Shown piece after piece: positions 1-11,900 of a stretch of DNA of 64,000 bases. Position 1 is the first letter of the stretch; every line of letters starts with the position of its first letter. The stretch is from positions 620,001 to 684,000 of the forward strand of contig CP085835.1 of NCBI GenBank assembly GCA_020809705.1. Direction: 5' to 3'. A program made the position numbers and the translations under genes. The notes beneath the pieces are model-generated. The model was not told the DNA's origin. It did not search any database and saw nothing but the letters and a program-made list of their open reading frames with translations. The stretch is from Calonectria ilicicola (lineage: Eukaryota; Ascomycota; Sordariomycetes; Hypocreales; Nectriaceae).

Positions 1-1986
1 AAAGTATGTCCACGTAGGCATCCAAACAGATTTAGTTGCAACAATTATCAACAAAATGCCGATTGGAATGGCCCCTAGCAATGTCCACTCTCTATCCTAT
101 GGTTAGCTCTAAGCTAAGATAGGTGGATACATTGGAGAGATTACCTTTTCTTTATCACGGGGTACTGCTGGATAATTTTGCTACGATTGTGAGATTCGAA
201 CTTCAAAAAAGATCTTGAACAGCGCGTACCTGAGTCGGTCCTGATGGAAATGCCCCTCGGCATTTCTGGCTTTCCAAATCTTGACCACTTTTGGTCCCAG
301 AAACAGGCCACACCAGACGAATGACGAAATATAAGAAGCATACCACTAAATAAATCAGCAAATTTTCATGTTGCAATAATATAAAATGCTCACCATGAAT
401 ATTTGCCAGGTGTATTGGGCGCCAGAATAAGCCAATCCTACTTCGTTGTACTTGGTCTCGTTGACGTGTTGGACACCATTCGAGTCAACGTAAACTATTA
501 AATGTTAATTCGTCTGCACAAATTCAGGGTTTAAATTAACATACGCAGAGATTCAAAAGGGTATGTAGACCCATTCTTTTGAAATACTCCATTTGACATG
601 ATATTGTACGTCGGTGATCCCCAAAGCTTTCCGAAATACGCGATGGGAATCAAAATCCATACCTGTAGAGTCAGTCATCGGTCTCTGCGAAAGGGCTTTT
701 TTCCACCTACGGTCAATACAAATCCAACAAATATAGTGACTTGCACGCTGTATGGGTAAGTTATAATTGTTGACGTAATGTTCGACCAGTTCAAAGTGAT
801 GTTTAAGAGTCCCATTCCACCTCGACCAGCCCCTATAAAGTTTACTGTATGGTTTCTGCTTGCGAACCAGCACAGTGGTGCCAAAGCACCAACAAATGGG
901 AACAAGAACTCGGGCAGAAATTGCCAAACGAAGGTGCCGAAAAGTAGAACCCAAAAGATCTGACGACGATTAGAATTAGCTCGAGATTTGAAGACAGTAC
1001 CGTACCTTCATCTGCTTGCTTGACCGTGCCGAATGGAATTCTGAACTTCCTTGCATACTTCGGTAGAGAGTAACTTGCTGTAGAGAAAGTGGGAAGATGA
1101 ACTCGGGATCATCAATCAATATCTTCCGGACTGATATTCGTCAACACACGGAAAGTTAGAAACTGTGGAAGATTTACCCATTGCTGCAAAAGCAAAACCG
1201 AGTAATGAGGCACCCTGGAGAGCGAAGTTAGCTCATGAACAAGGTCACGATGTAGAGATATCTTGCTCACCCATCCAAAGAACAACGCCACTGCAGGATT
1301 CATTGTGATTCCGTAATACAACGCAGCATTTGTTGGCAAGTAAGCTGCCGCTTGTCAAAAAGAGAACAGTCAGGTATTTCTTTTATAGGTACTCACTCGC
1401 CCATTGGCCCTGGCTTCCTGCATTCGCTGCAATACCAATAATCGCATGCTCTTTGATGGAAAAAGGTCCTGGATTTAGTGAAAAAGAGAACCGGCCCAAA
1501 GGAACGGTATAATTTGGGAGTGTGCGTGCTAAAAGCCGACCAAGAGGTGCGGAAGCAAGAATGACGAAAAAGACGGGGAAATACGCCGTCGTTGTCCGAA
1601 AGCTTATCCAGCAAGTTAGCCATCTACGTGCTTTGTGGGATTTCTTTGATTCAAACATACTATGATAACTGAGAAACAATGCTTCCAATGATGCAAAAAA
1701 TTGCCGACAAAAGTAGGGACCGGAATGTGATGACCGGCAGAGAGGGGTCGTCCTCAAATCCAACAACAGTCCGCACTAATTCGGGAATATTGGAAAACTC
1801 TGGAGAGTCAAAGTCATAGTTTGATTCATCGGCAGAATCTTTCTCTCTTGAGCTTTGTGTGTCGAGTCCTGGGAGTTTCTTTTCGTCAGATTGATCAATT
1901 TGATTCACTGTGACTCGAGCTTGAGCCGATTCTTTCCCCTGATACTGGTCCCCATCGGCAGCATCTTTAGTATCCGAATTGGCCAT
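1..1986 (-). CDS. OPT family oligopeptide transporter, 5' part only
   Basis: Proton-coupled small-peptide transporter of the plasma membrane, OPT/Isp4 family. The ATG at 1986 opens a hydrophilic N-terminus of about 85 residues, followed by [18 protein letters not shown] and membrane segments. The family hallmark [13 protein letters not shown] is followed by [10 protein letters not shown], and further on FASRN and [19 protein letters not shown], all typical of OPT proteins. Exons that join in frame are 1661-1986, 1397-1602 and 1271-1344, with another starting at 1214. Introns are 52-58 nt and more exons follow. The gene leaves the window at position 1, so the C-terminal half is missing. Substrate (tetra/pentapeptide, glutathione or siderophore-like) cannot be told. 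Family call is secure; exact exon ends nearer the window edge are not. Confidence 0.9.
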
Positions 1987-3032
1987 TATTTAATTGTATG
2001 GTTTAAAACTTTAGGATGCAGACCGTAATTCCCCCCACCCGTTCAGAAACGTCCGCCCTTTTTATGTCACTCTGCTTTTCTGCATCAGCCGTCGATCATT
2101 GTGCAATCGTAGTTTAGAATGTGACCATATTGCATAGCCAAGGTATGCATGAAAACATTTACAGTTGATTTAGCACGATTTTGCTGGTCGAACGACCGCA
2201 AGGGTTATCCGTTGTCTAGTTCGCAGATAACGGTATGGTTATCCTGACCCCCGGCTGTCGCCCACACTGCCCTATTAAAGCCTCCGATTGGCGTTTGAAG
2301 CACATCAATGCAGATATATCAACCATTTAAACCAGGGGATTCGCATCAAAATGCTGGAATTGGGAAGAAGTCCGAAAAGAGGGGATGGATTTCGCCATCG
2401 CACCCTGCAATGATTGATTGTGCCCCGCAAAAGCCCGAGGTCAGATAAGACCAGGGTTGGGAAGTTGTATTCCGGGTGGGATATGTCGAAATCAAAGAAT
2501 TTAATTGATTGAAATGATTCGCTTTTCTTTTACATACAACTCCCCATATCAGCCGAGAGATAATATGGATCAGATGTTTATCATACCTACCCCAGCCAAT
2601 CTACCCCGTGGGCATGAGACGATCTCAATTCTGTACCATTCTGGTCTAATCTACACCCTCGACCACACTAGTACTCGCGGGAAAGATTCCGTCTCTTTTC
2701 GTAAAACCCCGCCCATTCTATTGCAATGGTGACAATCGGGCAACCACCGATCAATCTTGGGATCGTTATTTCCATAACGAGTAACGGGCCAAGCCCGTGT
2801 CTCATTTATTACTGGATTTGTATGGAATCTGGAGATACGATTTGTTCCTACTGATAGAGCAGACCGTTTAACACGATACTAAAAATAGGTTGCAGCATGA
2901 ACATCCAGAGTTCAGTCTGCCTTGGTGAAGATACACTATCCGTACGCCATCCTTCAATAGTGCAAACATAGGCTTCCGTTAAAAAATAATGGTAATGTTT
3001 GTCCGAGCCACCCCATTGATATCCAAGATGTC
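1987..3032. other. Intergenic, promoter side of the OPT gene
   Basis: No convincing coding region. It should hold the OPT promoter and the 3' UTR of the monooxygenase gene. Short open frames here have no family features. Confidence 0.5.
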
Positions 3033-4526
3033 TCAATTGCTCATAAATTGCATTGAAAATATTCCATTGTGCATGTCAAGCCTGGGGAAGACAAGTGCCA
3101 CCAGCGCGACAAGCGAAATGGCAAGCAAAGTTCTGATGCTCGTGAAATAGGTACTCGGCAATATTGGAGATACATTTTCAGTATTCTGTTCCAACTCGTC
3201 ATCGTAGGGCCACTGATTCTTACCTCTGGGAGGATCGAAACCTTGTAGTCGTAAGCCGCCTCTTATCATGTAGCTGTCAAACTGGGCAAGCTTAGTCGTT
3301 GGGATGAAAGGCACCAGGAGTTTCATCCTCAATTCGGTGCCCCATGACCCCCATGTTGTCGCGCGAATAGCATTCTGACACATCTCAACCATTTCGGAAA
3401 CACGTTGGACACGCTTGTCCTCGACCGAGAGAAAAGCCTCTCTGAGAACAGGTAATGGCCACTTGGAAGCGTTGAGAGACTGCTGGTCCAAATGTTCCTG
3501 CAAGGCATTTACTAAGGCAGCACACGATTCGATGCAGCTGTTACCGCCCTGTCCGATAAACGGGTTGAACTTATGGGCCGCATCGCCGAGAATAAAGATT
3601 CGACCGTAGTGCCAACGCCGGAGAACGAAATGTGGCAGAGCTGTAATGCCGGTGCGGCGAAACCTTTTGGATACATCTGCCAGACGGAGTCCAGAGTCGG
3701 TCAAGATGGTGTTTGCCCCCCGCTCAAGTTTGCGCTTTGCATCCTCATTAGTAAAACGTGGGATTTGACTGAGGGATATGGAACGCTGAGACTCTGGTAG
3801 TGCCCAGAACCAGAACAAGAAAAACTCATTGCGACCGCTCAAGTAGCCGACTGCGTTGCCACGACCACAAACTCCGACCGCGGAGCCAGGGTTAATGCCA
3901 GGAATTGAGCTAGCTGTGCCAAAGACACATGCATACTCGCAACTGACGTTTTTCTTGTCATCTTCTGGGATCATATTCGGTTCGGTTTCGTCGGCGTTTC
4001 TCCACATCTCTTCTCTGACGACGCTATGCACGCCATCTGCGCCAACTACTATCTGACCTTCAAACACAGATCCATCCTCTGTGTGAACCAGAGCATGTTC
4101 CGGGTAGTTTTGCACTGATAGTACTTTTTTGCTCACAAATATTCGCTGCTTGTCGATAATGCGGTCATATAGGATGCGAAGAAACTGGTATCGTGACAAG
4201 AAAATGTTTCTGTATCCGTGGCGCTCTTCCATGATGCTGTTCGTATCCCGGGCCGTGAGGCATTTCCCCGATCGTCCATCTCTGTAAATGCTGGCTTTTA
4301 TATCATTTCCCTTCGCTAATATCGCCTCATATACTCCGAGCTGGTCAAGAATTCGCAGTCCATTTGGTAGTAGTCCGATACTAGCTCCTGTGTTTGGTAT
4401 GATGTTATCGTACGCTTCGAGGAGAACGTAGTCGATATTCAGGTGTTGCAGCATCAGCGCCAACGTCAAACCTGCGACTCCGCCTCCAACAATAATCACC
4501 TGGTGCACTGCGGGTTCTGGGTTCAT
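3033..4526 (-). CDS. FAD-dependent monooxygenase (PaxM-like group), 497 aa
   Basis: Single-exon class A flavoprotein monooxygenase, expected to hydroxylate or epoxidise a lipophilic substrate with FAD and NAD(P)H. Start chosen at ATG 4526 (MNPEPAVHQVIIVGGG); the open frame extends 24 codons further but only from a TTG. Seen: dinucleotide-binding motif IIVGGGVAGLTLALML near residue 12, the DG motif VVGADGVHSVVREEMW around residue 160, and the GD motif ILGDAAHKFNPFIGQGGN near 310. A hydrophobic C-terminal segment (TLLAISLVALVALVF) suggests membrane anchoring, as in the indole-diterpene and meroterpenoid epoxidases. Those enzymes normally sit in clusters, but no cyclase, prenyltransferase or synthase is visible here. 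The specific reaction is unknown. Confidence 0.85.
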   Translation of the reverse strand: MNPEPAVHQVIIVGGGVAGLTLALMLQHLNIDYVLLEAYDNIIPNTGASIGLLPNGLRILDQLGVYEAILAKGNDIKASIYRDGRSGKCLTARDTNSIMEERHGYRNIFLSRYQFLRILYDRIIDKQRIFVSKKVLSVQNYPEHALVHTEDGSVFEGQIVVGADGVHSVVREEMWRNADETEPNMIPEDDKKNVSCEYACVFGTASSIPGINPGSAVGVCGRGNAVGYLSGRNEFFLFWFWALPESQRSISLSQIPRFTNEDAKRKLERGANTILTDSGLRLADVSKRFRRTGITALPHFVLRRWHYGRIFILGDAAHKFNPFIGQGGNSCIESCAALVNALQEHLDQQSLNASKWPLPVLREAFLSVEDKRVQRVSEMVEMCQNAIRATTWGSWGTELRMKLLVPFIPTTKLAQFDSYMIRGGLRLQGFDPPRGKNQWPYDDELEQNTENVSPILPSTYFTSIRTLLAISLVALVALVFPRLDMHNGIFSMQFMSN

Positions 4527-6590
4527 TTTGGTATATATAGCTTGGTAGGCTTGTTGGAAATGGGAAAATTCGTACGATTGTTGTAGTTTGATGAGCAATT
4601 GCCTGATTGGTATGCCTCAAACTTGATATCGTGCCTTTCTCCTCGGCTTTTGACGCATCGGGATATATAAACGACTGTTACCATTATGTCAGGGCCAGCT
4701 AACATTTAACCTCTTGGCGGAAATACTGGTGTTTATGACTTCACGCTGGCATGAGAAACCCTCCGTCTTTCGCCACAACACTAATCTAATTTAGTAAAGG
4801 GAGGGCTGACATTCAAATTGAGACGATCCTAGTATTAGCAAATGAGTGATTTAGTAGATAATAAGCAGGAGTAATGTTTTAAAAAATCTGTCATCCTCTC
4901 TGCCGGTCGTTTGCCCATAGCCTGTTGAGCTGGAAAAGCTAGGATCCGAGGCGCCGCCACCGTGATAACTTATGCAACCGGCGATCAAGCTACATCTCAA
5001 ACCACCTATTGCCTAATTGTAAACAATAATTTCAGCTCTTACAGCCACCCTGATTCTGGTTCTGATTGAATTAAACTTTCCTCTAGCAATTTAAAGCGAT
5101 CAAAAAGTTGGACGCCCATATCTAGCGTTATGCCAAATCGATTATAGACAAACAAATACTACACCTAGCCGCTACTTCAGATAGAGTCTTCCGTGCCGAT
5201 TTACCCGTTAGCTGGAGAATCCCGGCGTAACGGTATGTTATCAAGATGAAAATGACCATCACACGAACCGGGCCAACGGGGTTCGTGCATAGCAACGAGA
5301 CAAACAAAGAAGGCCATCCAAGCCACATCATAGCTCAAAGTTGGCCGATCTCTTTTCGCGCCACACCAAAAATTCATTATACCCATTGTCTTGATATTTA
5401 GCGTTGTGAATGTTCATTATGGCACACACCAATTTGAAGGATGGCTTCAAGCTTGATTTTATGAACGGCAAATTCCGAAGCAAGAGCGGAGCTTGTATTA
5501 CTAGCACCAGCTGGCTATCCCTTGAATAGAACGACCGCCATATTGTCTACCGCCATTATCAATTATCTCGACTACTCATGACAAATAAGCAATTTTGGAT
5601 TTTCTGGGTTTGCCTAATGCACATCCTTGCCTTATACGACGTCCGGTTACCAGTCCATGCGCACTGGGAGGCAGGGTTGTAGTTCGGATGGCAACAGAGT
5701 CAAGTGCTGCAAGAAATATTAGAAGCTGTAGCGCCGTGCCAGCGTATTAATTTTAAATTATGGGTAAATTCGCAATGGCGTTCCCATCCATTCGGTGTCG
5801 ATCGTGCCTTTTCATCCGAAACGGACATGGGGGGTCAATTTCAAAATGTGTGCTCATTGAACATTTCACAAATGGGGAATCAATCTAAAGTATCTCTCAA
5901 TCCTCTTATCCATTCGACCTATAGTGTATCCTACAGTCAACCCATACCACAAGAAAGGAAGCAACGCGGTAATCCCATTTGAGACGTTGTAAACCCCCGG
6001 CCTGAAGCTCTGGTGTGGCGGCACTAAAGGAGTACAACATTTTGTCGAAGAGGGCGGGGTTTCTGTTGAGATTATGTAAGAACCTAATTAGGACAGATGG
6101 CTTTACGCCCGGATGTTCCGCCGCGGATTGATGTTGTTGGTTCTGAGGGGTTATGGTAACATCGTCGTATTTAATAGGGTATATTGTGTGATGTTCATCC
6201 TACACATGTAAACATTGTCAGACTGAAACAGCTTACCATTAATCGCGGCCCTAACTCGGGAATGACAACTGTGCTGGGGACGCGCGGACTTCCGGCTCTC
6301 AGCAAAGCCCTTCGTGCCATTGTTCTGTGAATCAACACTTGAGTGCACGCGGCTTTTCTTGAAGTACAGAGTACCCATCTCGTTTCAAACGTGTAGGACT
6401 TATCGCGCCATATAGATAACGTTCGCTGGATTTTGGGAGCACTTGGTAGGAGTCGATAGTGAGATATGCCCATCCTGATGATACCCGGGTAAGCCAGGTT
6501 GTGCGGGGCCGAGGTATGTGTATCATCTGATTGATATCACTGCGGATGATTATAAAATGCCGGACTAATTGGTACTCCCTGCTGACCGGG
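4527..6590. other. Intergenic, between divergent monooxygenase and decarboxylase genes
   Basis: About 2 kb with no supported gene. It must carry both promoters, since the flanking genes point away from each other. A stretch of open frame at 5704-5982 begins only at GTG and has no recognisable features. Confidence 0.5.
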
Positions 6591-6709
6591 ATGAAATTAT
6601 CGTTGTTCAGACATACAATTGTATGGATAGATCTCCGTTTATTGGAATCTCAGACGCTCAACTGGACCCAACAACGTTAACTTCTTGGTCATTGTTATCT
6701 ATCTAATAG

Positions 6710-8457
6710 GCTCAAATGTGGCGGAAAAAGTCGATCTGGCCGAGGACCTATTCCGACGCCTGGTGGAACTGGGATGTGGCTCCGTTCATGGTGTTCCCGG
6801 AGATTACAGCATCGTGGCGTTGGATTATCTTGAACCGGCAGGCCTCCGCTGGGTTGGAAACGCTAACGAGCTTAATTCTGGGTATGCTGCTGATGGATAT
6901 GCGCGTATTAAGGGTATTGGTGCCCTGATAACCTCAATAGGCGTCGGGGAGCTATCTGCAATTAATGCCATTGCTGGTGCTTATGCAGAAAAAGTTCCAG
7001 TTGTCCACATCGTTGGAACTGCGCCCAAAGCCGCGCAGGATTCTCAGGCCTGTTTGCACCATACCCTGGGACACGGCGACCTACGGGTGTTTTCGGGTTT
7101 TCACAAACCCATTACAGTGGCGCAGGCAAATCTCAACGACCAAAGAAATGCCACTCTGCTCATCGACGCAACACTTCGTGAATGCATCCTGCACAGCCGA
7201 CCTGTATACATTGAGCTGCCCACGGACATGGTCAAGGTTCGTGTAGATGCCCCGTCAGGGCCGATTGCTCTAGATGTCCCCGGTAACACAGAGTCTGAAG
7301 ACGCAGCGGTCGATGTTTTGATGGAAAGAATCAAGACGGCCAAGCAACCTTTGGTGTTGGTAGATGGGTTTTCTTCCAGGTTCGGGATTCGGGATCAAAT
7401 TAACCAGCTGATCAAAAATACTGGATTTCCTTCCCTCACATCCCCGTTCGGGAAAGGTCTGATTGACGAAAATCTAGATACCTATCATGGGACATATTTT
7501 GGCGTAATAGGAGACATGGCTCATCAAGCTTGGGTCAAGGACTGTGACCTGGTGTTGCACTTTAGTCCGATGAAATCTGACATGAACACCTTCGGATTCA
7601 CTGCGATACCCGATTCAAATGCGACAATTACTTTTGAAAGGTACTCGATTCAGTTTGGGGGCCAAGAAGAAAAGATACACCCAATTTCAATCAAATTTTT
7701 CCTTGATAAGATATTGAAACGAACCGAAGGACTGGAGCGCCCTGAGCCAACCCCGTTCCCACCAAATCAGACTCTCCCACGAACATTATTTCACGCACTA
7801 TCACCAACCACCACGAATGCCCCAATCGACCAAGATTCTTTCTGGCTCCGCACCTCGAAATTTTTGGTTCCCGATGATATTGTTCTGACGGAGACTGGCA
7901 CGTCCTTGTACAGTGAATTAGGTCTCTATCTACCTAGGAACATTACCATCATAAATTCGTTTATCTGGGTATCGATTGGGTACGCACTTGCTTCCGCCCA
8001 GGGTGTTGCTTTGGCACAACGTGAATTGAGTCGAAATGGCCAGCTCCCTCATGGACGAACAATCTTGTTTGAAGGCGATGGCAGTCTTCAGATGTCAGCT
8101 CAGGCTATCAGCGACATTATACGGAACAGGCTGGATGTCATCATCTTTGTGTTGAATAACAATGGATACACCGTCGAGCGAGCAATCCATGGGCATGATG
8201 CTTACTATAACGACATTCAGCCTTGGCGAAACCTGGAAGCCCCAAGCTATTTTGGAGCTCCGAAAAATGACCCTTCGTACACCGTTATAACCCGACAGAT
8301 TCATATGCTGGGCGAACTTGAAGAGGTTTTTATTGACCCCGAGGTTCAAAGAGGGAAAGGATTGGTCATGATTGAAGTCATTCTAGATTATGACGACTGC
8401 CCAGACTCTCTGAGGAAGACCGCAGAATATGTAGCAAAAAGAAACGGAGGACACTAG
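6710..8457 (+). CDS. Pyruvate decarboxylase-family ThDP enzyme
   Basis: Thiamine-diphosphate-dependent 2-oxoacid decarboxylase, cytosolic, normally pyruvate to acetaldehyde plus CO2. Catalytic features of yeast Pdc1 are all present: Asp in VHGVPGDY, activating Glu in GNANELNSGYAADGYAR, the His pair in LHHTLGHGDLRVF, the cofactor motif EGDGSLQMSAQ...NNNGYTVERAIHG including the substrate-channel Glu. Length (about 580 aa) fits the family. The 5' end is unresolved: the open frame has no ATG before VDLAEDLFRRL, so a short upstream exon is required. Acceptor ATCTAATAG ends at 6709 and needs a phase-1 donor; ATG 6591 with an intron 6637-6709 is one workable model. It may serve fermentation or be a specialised paralogue. 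It diverges from the upstream monooxygenase. Confidence 0.88.
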
Positions 8458-8999
8458 ACTTCATTCAGGCTCTCTTGATGTACCACCTTTTTGTTCATTC
8501 GTAGGCCGGTTAATGTGGAAATGACTGCACTTGAGGATTGAAATACAATGCATCAGTTTTGCTTTGATGGCTAAGCATTCGTTTCATATGATTCGCGTGA
8601 GGTGCTCAACTAAATCGCCAAAAAAAATAAAAAGATCACTTCGAAGTCCCACGGTTGAAGGTTTGTATAGGGATGCACAAAGTATTGCTACAAATCTTCC
8701 AAATCTCTCCTTTATAATCCACCTCACTGTTCTAGTTAATAACCGGGCGGGTGGTCTTCATATACAAAATATAACCAAAAAACAACACAAGTGAATAAAT
8801 ATGTATATTATACATGCCAAGTCTTCCAAAGACGACATCTTAAAATTTAGCTAACAGGGAATTTCATGGACTATTAGTATATGGTGTTACACAAACTAGA
8901 ATAATAATCATCTTTCAATATTTTAGGCATTCAATTGTTCATCATTGAATAGCAAGGAATGAGATTTTTAAATGGTCTCCCACATTCAAATTTGTATAT
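8458..8999. other. Intergenic between convergent genes
   Basis: AT-rich 3' flanks of the decarboxylase (+) and the large finger gene (-). No gene seen. Confidence 0.6.
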
Positions 9000-11900
9000 T
9001 TACTTATTCTTCCCAATCACGTCTTTATCAATGCTATTGGTGTTTCCATTCTCTGTTAACCGTATCCTTTTCTCTTTTTGGCTCTCATCACAGACCAGTT
9101 TAATGGGCAAACTGGGAGGCGCCATATCATGATACTTTCGCTTCTTGTCACTCAGTTCCTTGATTTTCAAAGGTAACCACACCAAACGAGAAGATTTGTT
9201 GGTATCTGGCTGTGTTTCTCGCTCTACAGGCCCGCCAAATATCACGCCACCTTCCGGTTCTAGATCCCCTGGCGGTGTTATCTTGCATAGTCTCGACGAT
9301 GAAGCGATTTGTTGCGCTCTCTGGCATCCGCATTTTTCATGTGGCATTGCGCAAGGCTCAAATAAGAATGATTTACCACGATCCCATTGCATCTTTGAGG
9401 TTGTCAAGTACTTTTGAGGCCCCGTGGGTGGTATCCTTGAGTATATCTGTCCAATGACTTTTACAGTCGTCGCCATAACGTATTGCCCACAGGGCACTGT
9501 TTGCCAGAATGGACATATGTTCTCAGCTTGGATCGGTTTTAATAGGTCTCCAAGGCCTCTGCCAAATAGTACAAGAGCTCCTATATCCCGAACCATGGTG
9601 GCCCAACCCGTCGCATTTTGATGCAATCGCATTTGCCGAACACTAAAGCTGGAACGCTCCTCTAGACATGAAAGAAATTCAAAACCTAGCAATGTGTCCC
9701 TAGGCAGACATATTTGAGAAGTCTTTGACTTGAGATCGCTTTGAAGAAATTCCAACACGTCCCAGGTGGCTTTAACCATATCTCGAAATAAATAGCCGTC
9801 TTCGATCTGCACATCCGAATTTGAAATTAAAGATTCCCCGAACGACCCTGAAATTTTGATTTGAGTAGGTAGTCGGTCGATATTTGCCAACTTATACTGC
9901 GCCATGTGTAATATTACCTCCGCTGCTGTCACAAGCCACCCTCTTTTGGTGTCTGAATCGAACAACATCACATGTGTATTCTCTGCGAGGTGAACTATGC
10001 CTTTGTATCTCCGGTATTGATGCTGGAAAAAGGTCCGGGGTAGATAAGGCGCATTTGGAATATTGACTTGTGCTGTAATGACCTTCTGGAATCCTATCGT
10101 GATGTTCTCCAAAGCCAGCTTACCTTCCGGTTCTGTTGCGTGAGAGTCGAGAATATCATTGTAAGCAGCCTCTTTAGGATCATGGCCCATGTGGGAGATG
10201 ACCTTAGAATGCCAGCCGATAAAATTTCGTCGAGTAGATATGATGTTAATCGAGACATCCGAAATCATAGCTCTTCCAGGACAGAGTGTAACTCCTTTGT
10301 CGTAGGAAAGTGGAATTTCGTCATTTTCACTTGAAACCAGATGCCATTGTATGCCGTGGCTCGTACGTTCCATTGGTATCAGCATCGATGAAAAGCCCTT
10401 GATAACAACTCCCCCACGGTACTCTGCTGCGCGAGAGGCTCCAATTAATACAGAAGCGGTCTGGAGTGATATTTCCAGTCCCCTCTCGTAAAGTCGCGAA
10501 GAGATTGGGAATCCTCCAGCTATCATAGTATTAGGCAAAAGTGGAAACCAGCATGTCCCTTCAGATGACATGTTCAAAACCTTTTCAGCCCGGCATGGAA
10601 GAGCAGAAGAAATCCACCGCATCAATTGATTAATTTGGACAAGTTGATCCTCAAGACCGTGGATTCGGATTTCAGGATATTCGTTTGAGAGTTGCAGTAC
10701 AATGCAATGCGCTATATCAATGCAGTTAATTTCAGAGAGAGATACATTTTTGAAGAAATTCTTACTCTTGGTGAAATCTTTCGAGCCGGAGAGTCCTAGA
10801 TTCATTGTGCCTTGCAAGAAGCCTTTATCTTTAGCATCAACTAGTTCGTCCAAAGTTTGTATGACTATCTCGGCTACAAGTGGCCAATTCTGTCGGGCAT
10901 AAGTCAGGCAGGTTTCTGCATACGCCATATTCGCTACTCCAGTTACTGTAAGCAATGAGCCAAGAGATGGCAGCCCATTTCCACTAAATACTCCAGGGCT
11001 CTCCATGTAAGTCATGATGGCATCAAATGGGTTCCAAGATGTTTGAAATCGAACTTCTTCTCCGCGAAAAAGCTGTTCTTTGACTTTCCATGCAGATTCT
11101 TCCATTTGAATGTCTGCTCCACGTTGATACCAGGAATGTGCCAATTCAGCTGCAAGTCGTCTGAATGGTGGAGTATTCGTCAAAGGATCAATAAGAGAGT
11201 TGAGAGCAGTATTAAAATTATTATTGCGTTTTTCGCTGACATCATGTGTTGTCACGGTAGTTTTATCTGCCTCTTGGGTCTTCGCTAGATCAGCTACTTC
11301 CAAAATAGTTGACAGAACTTGTTCTTTGGAATATTCTGAAACTGGTATCAGCGATATATAGTGTCCAAGAATGGGTTTTATCCTCACCATTCACTTTATC
11401 ATGCTGCAAGCTTTGTAAATATAGAAGATCCACATCAATGCCTTCTTTGAGTGATGGGGGGGTACTGGTGATGGTCTCCTCGATATCCTTTTGGGTTGCG
11501 ATGAGTAAATACGTCAACAGTGGTGATACTACTTGCTGAGGTTCTTTCAAAAATAAGACAACATGAGCAAAGGTGAGAGGAGTGTGATATAGCCGTAGCT
11601 TCTTTCCGCCGTTTGACAGATCTTGTGCCGATTTTAATTTACTGTAGGCAGAAACCCTTTTCAAGTTTTCTTCGAATACATAACAAATTGAATGGGGTAT
11701 CCAGCTTGGCAATTTAAAGGAATCAGAAACTTTTTCAACATAGTTAGACACATTTTCAAATGTGTGCGGAGATCTCGGTAACTTGATCGTCCTTTCAGCC
11801 CCGGAAAAGGTATGTTCTAGGGGATACATATGGGATTGTGTCATCTGAAAATTGTTTTGTTTCGTAATGGCATTGCATTCATCCCCAGTCATCGCAGAAG

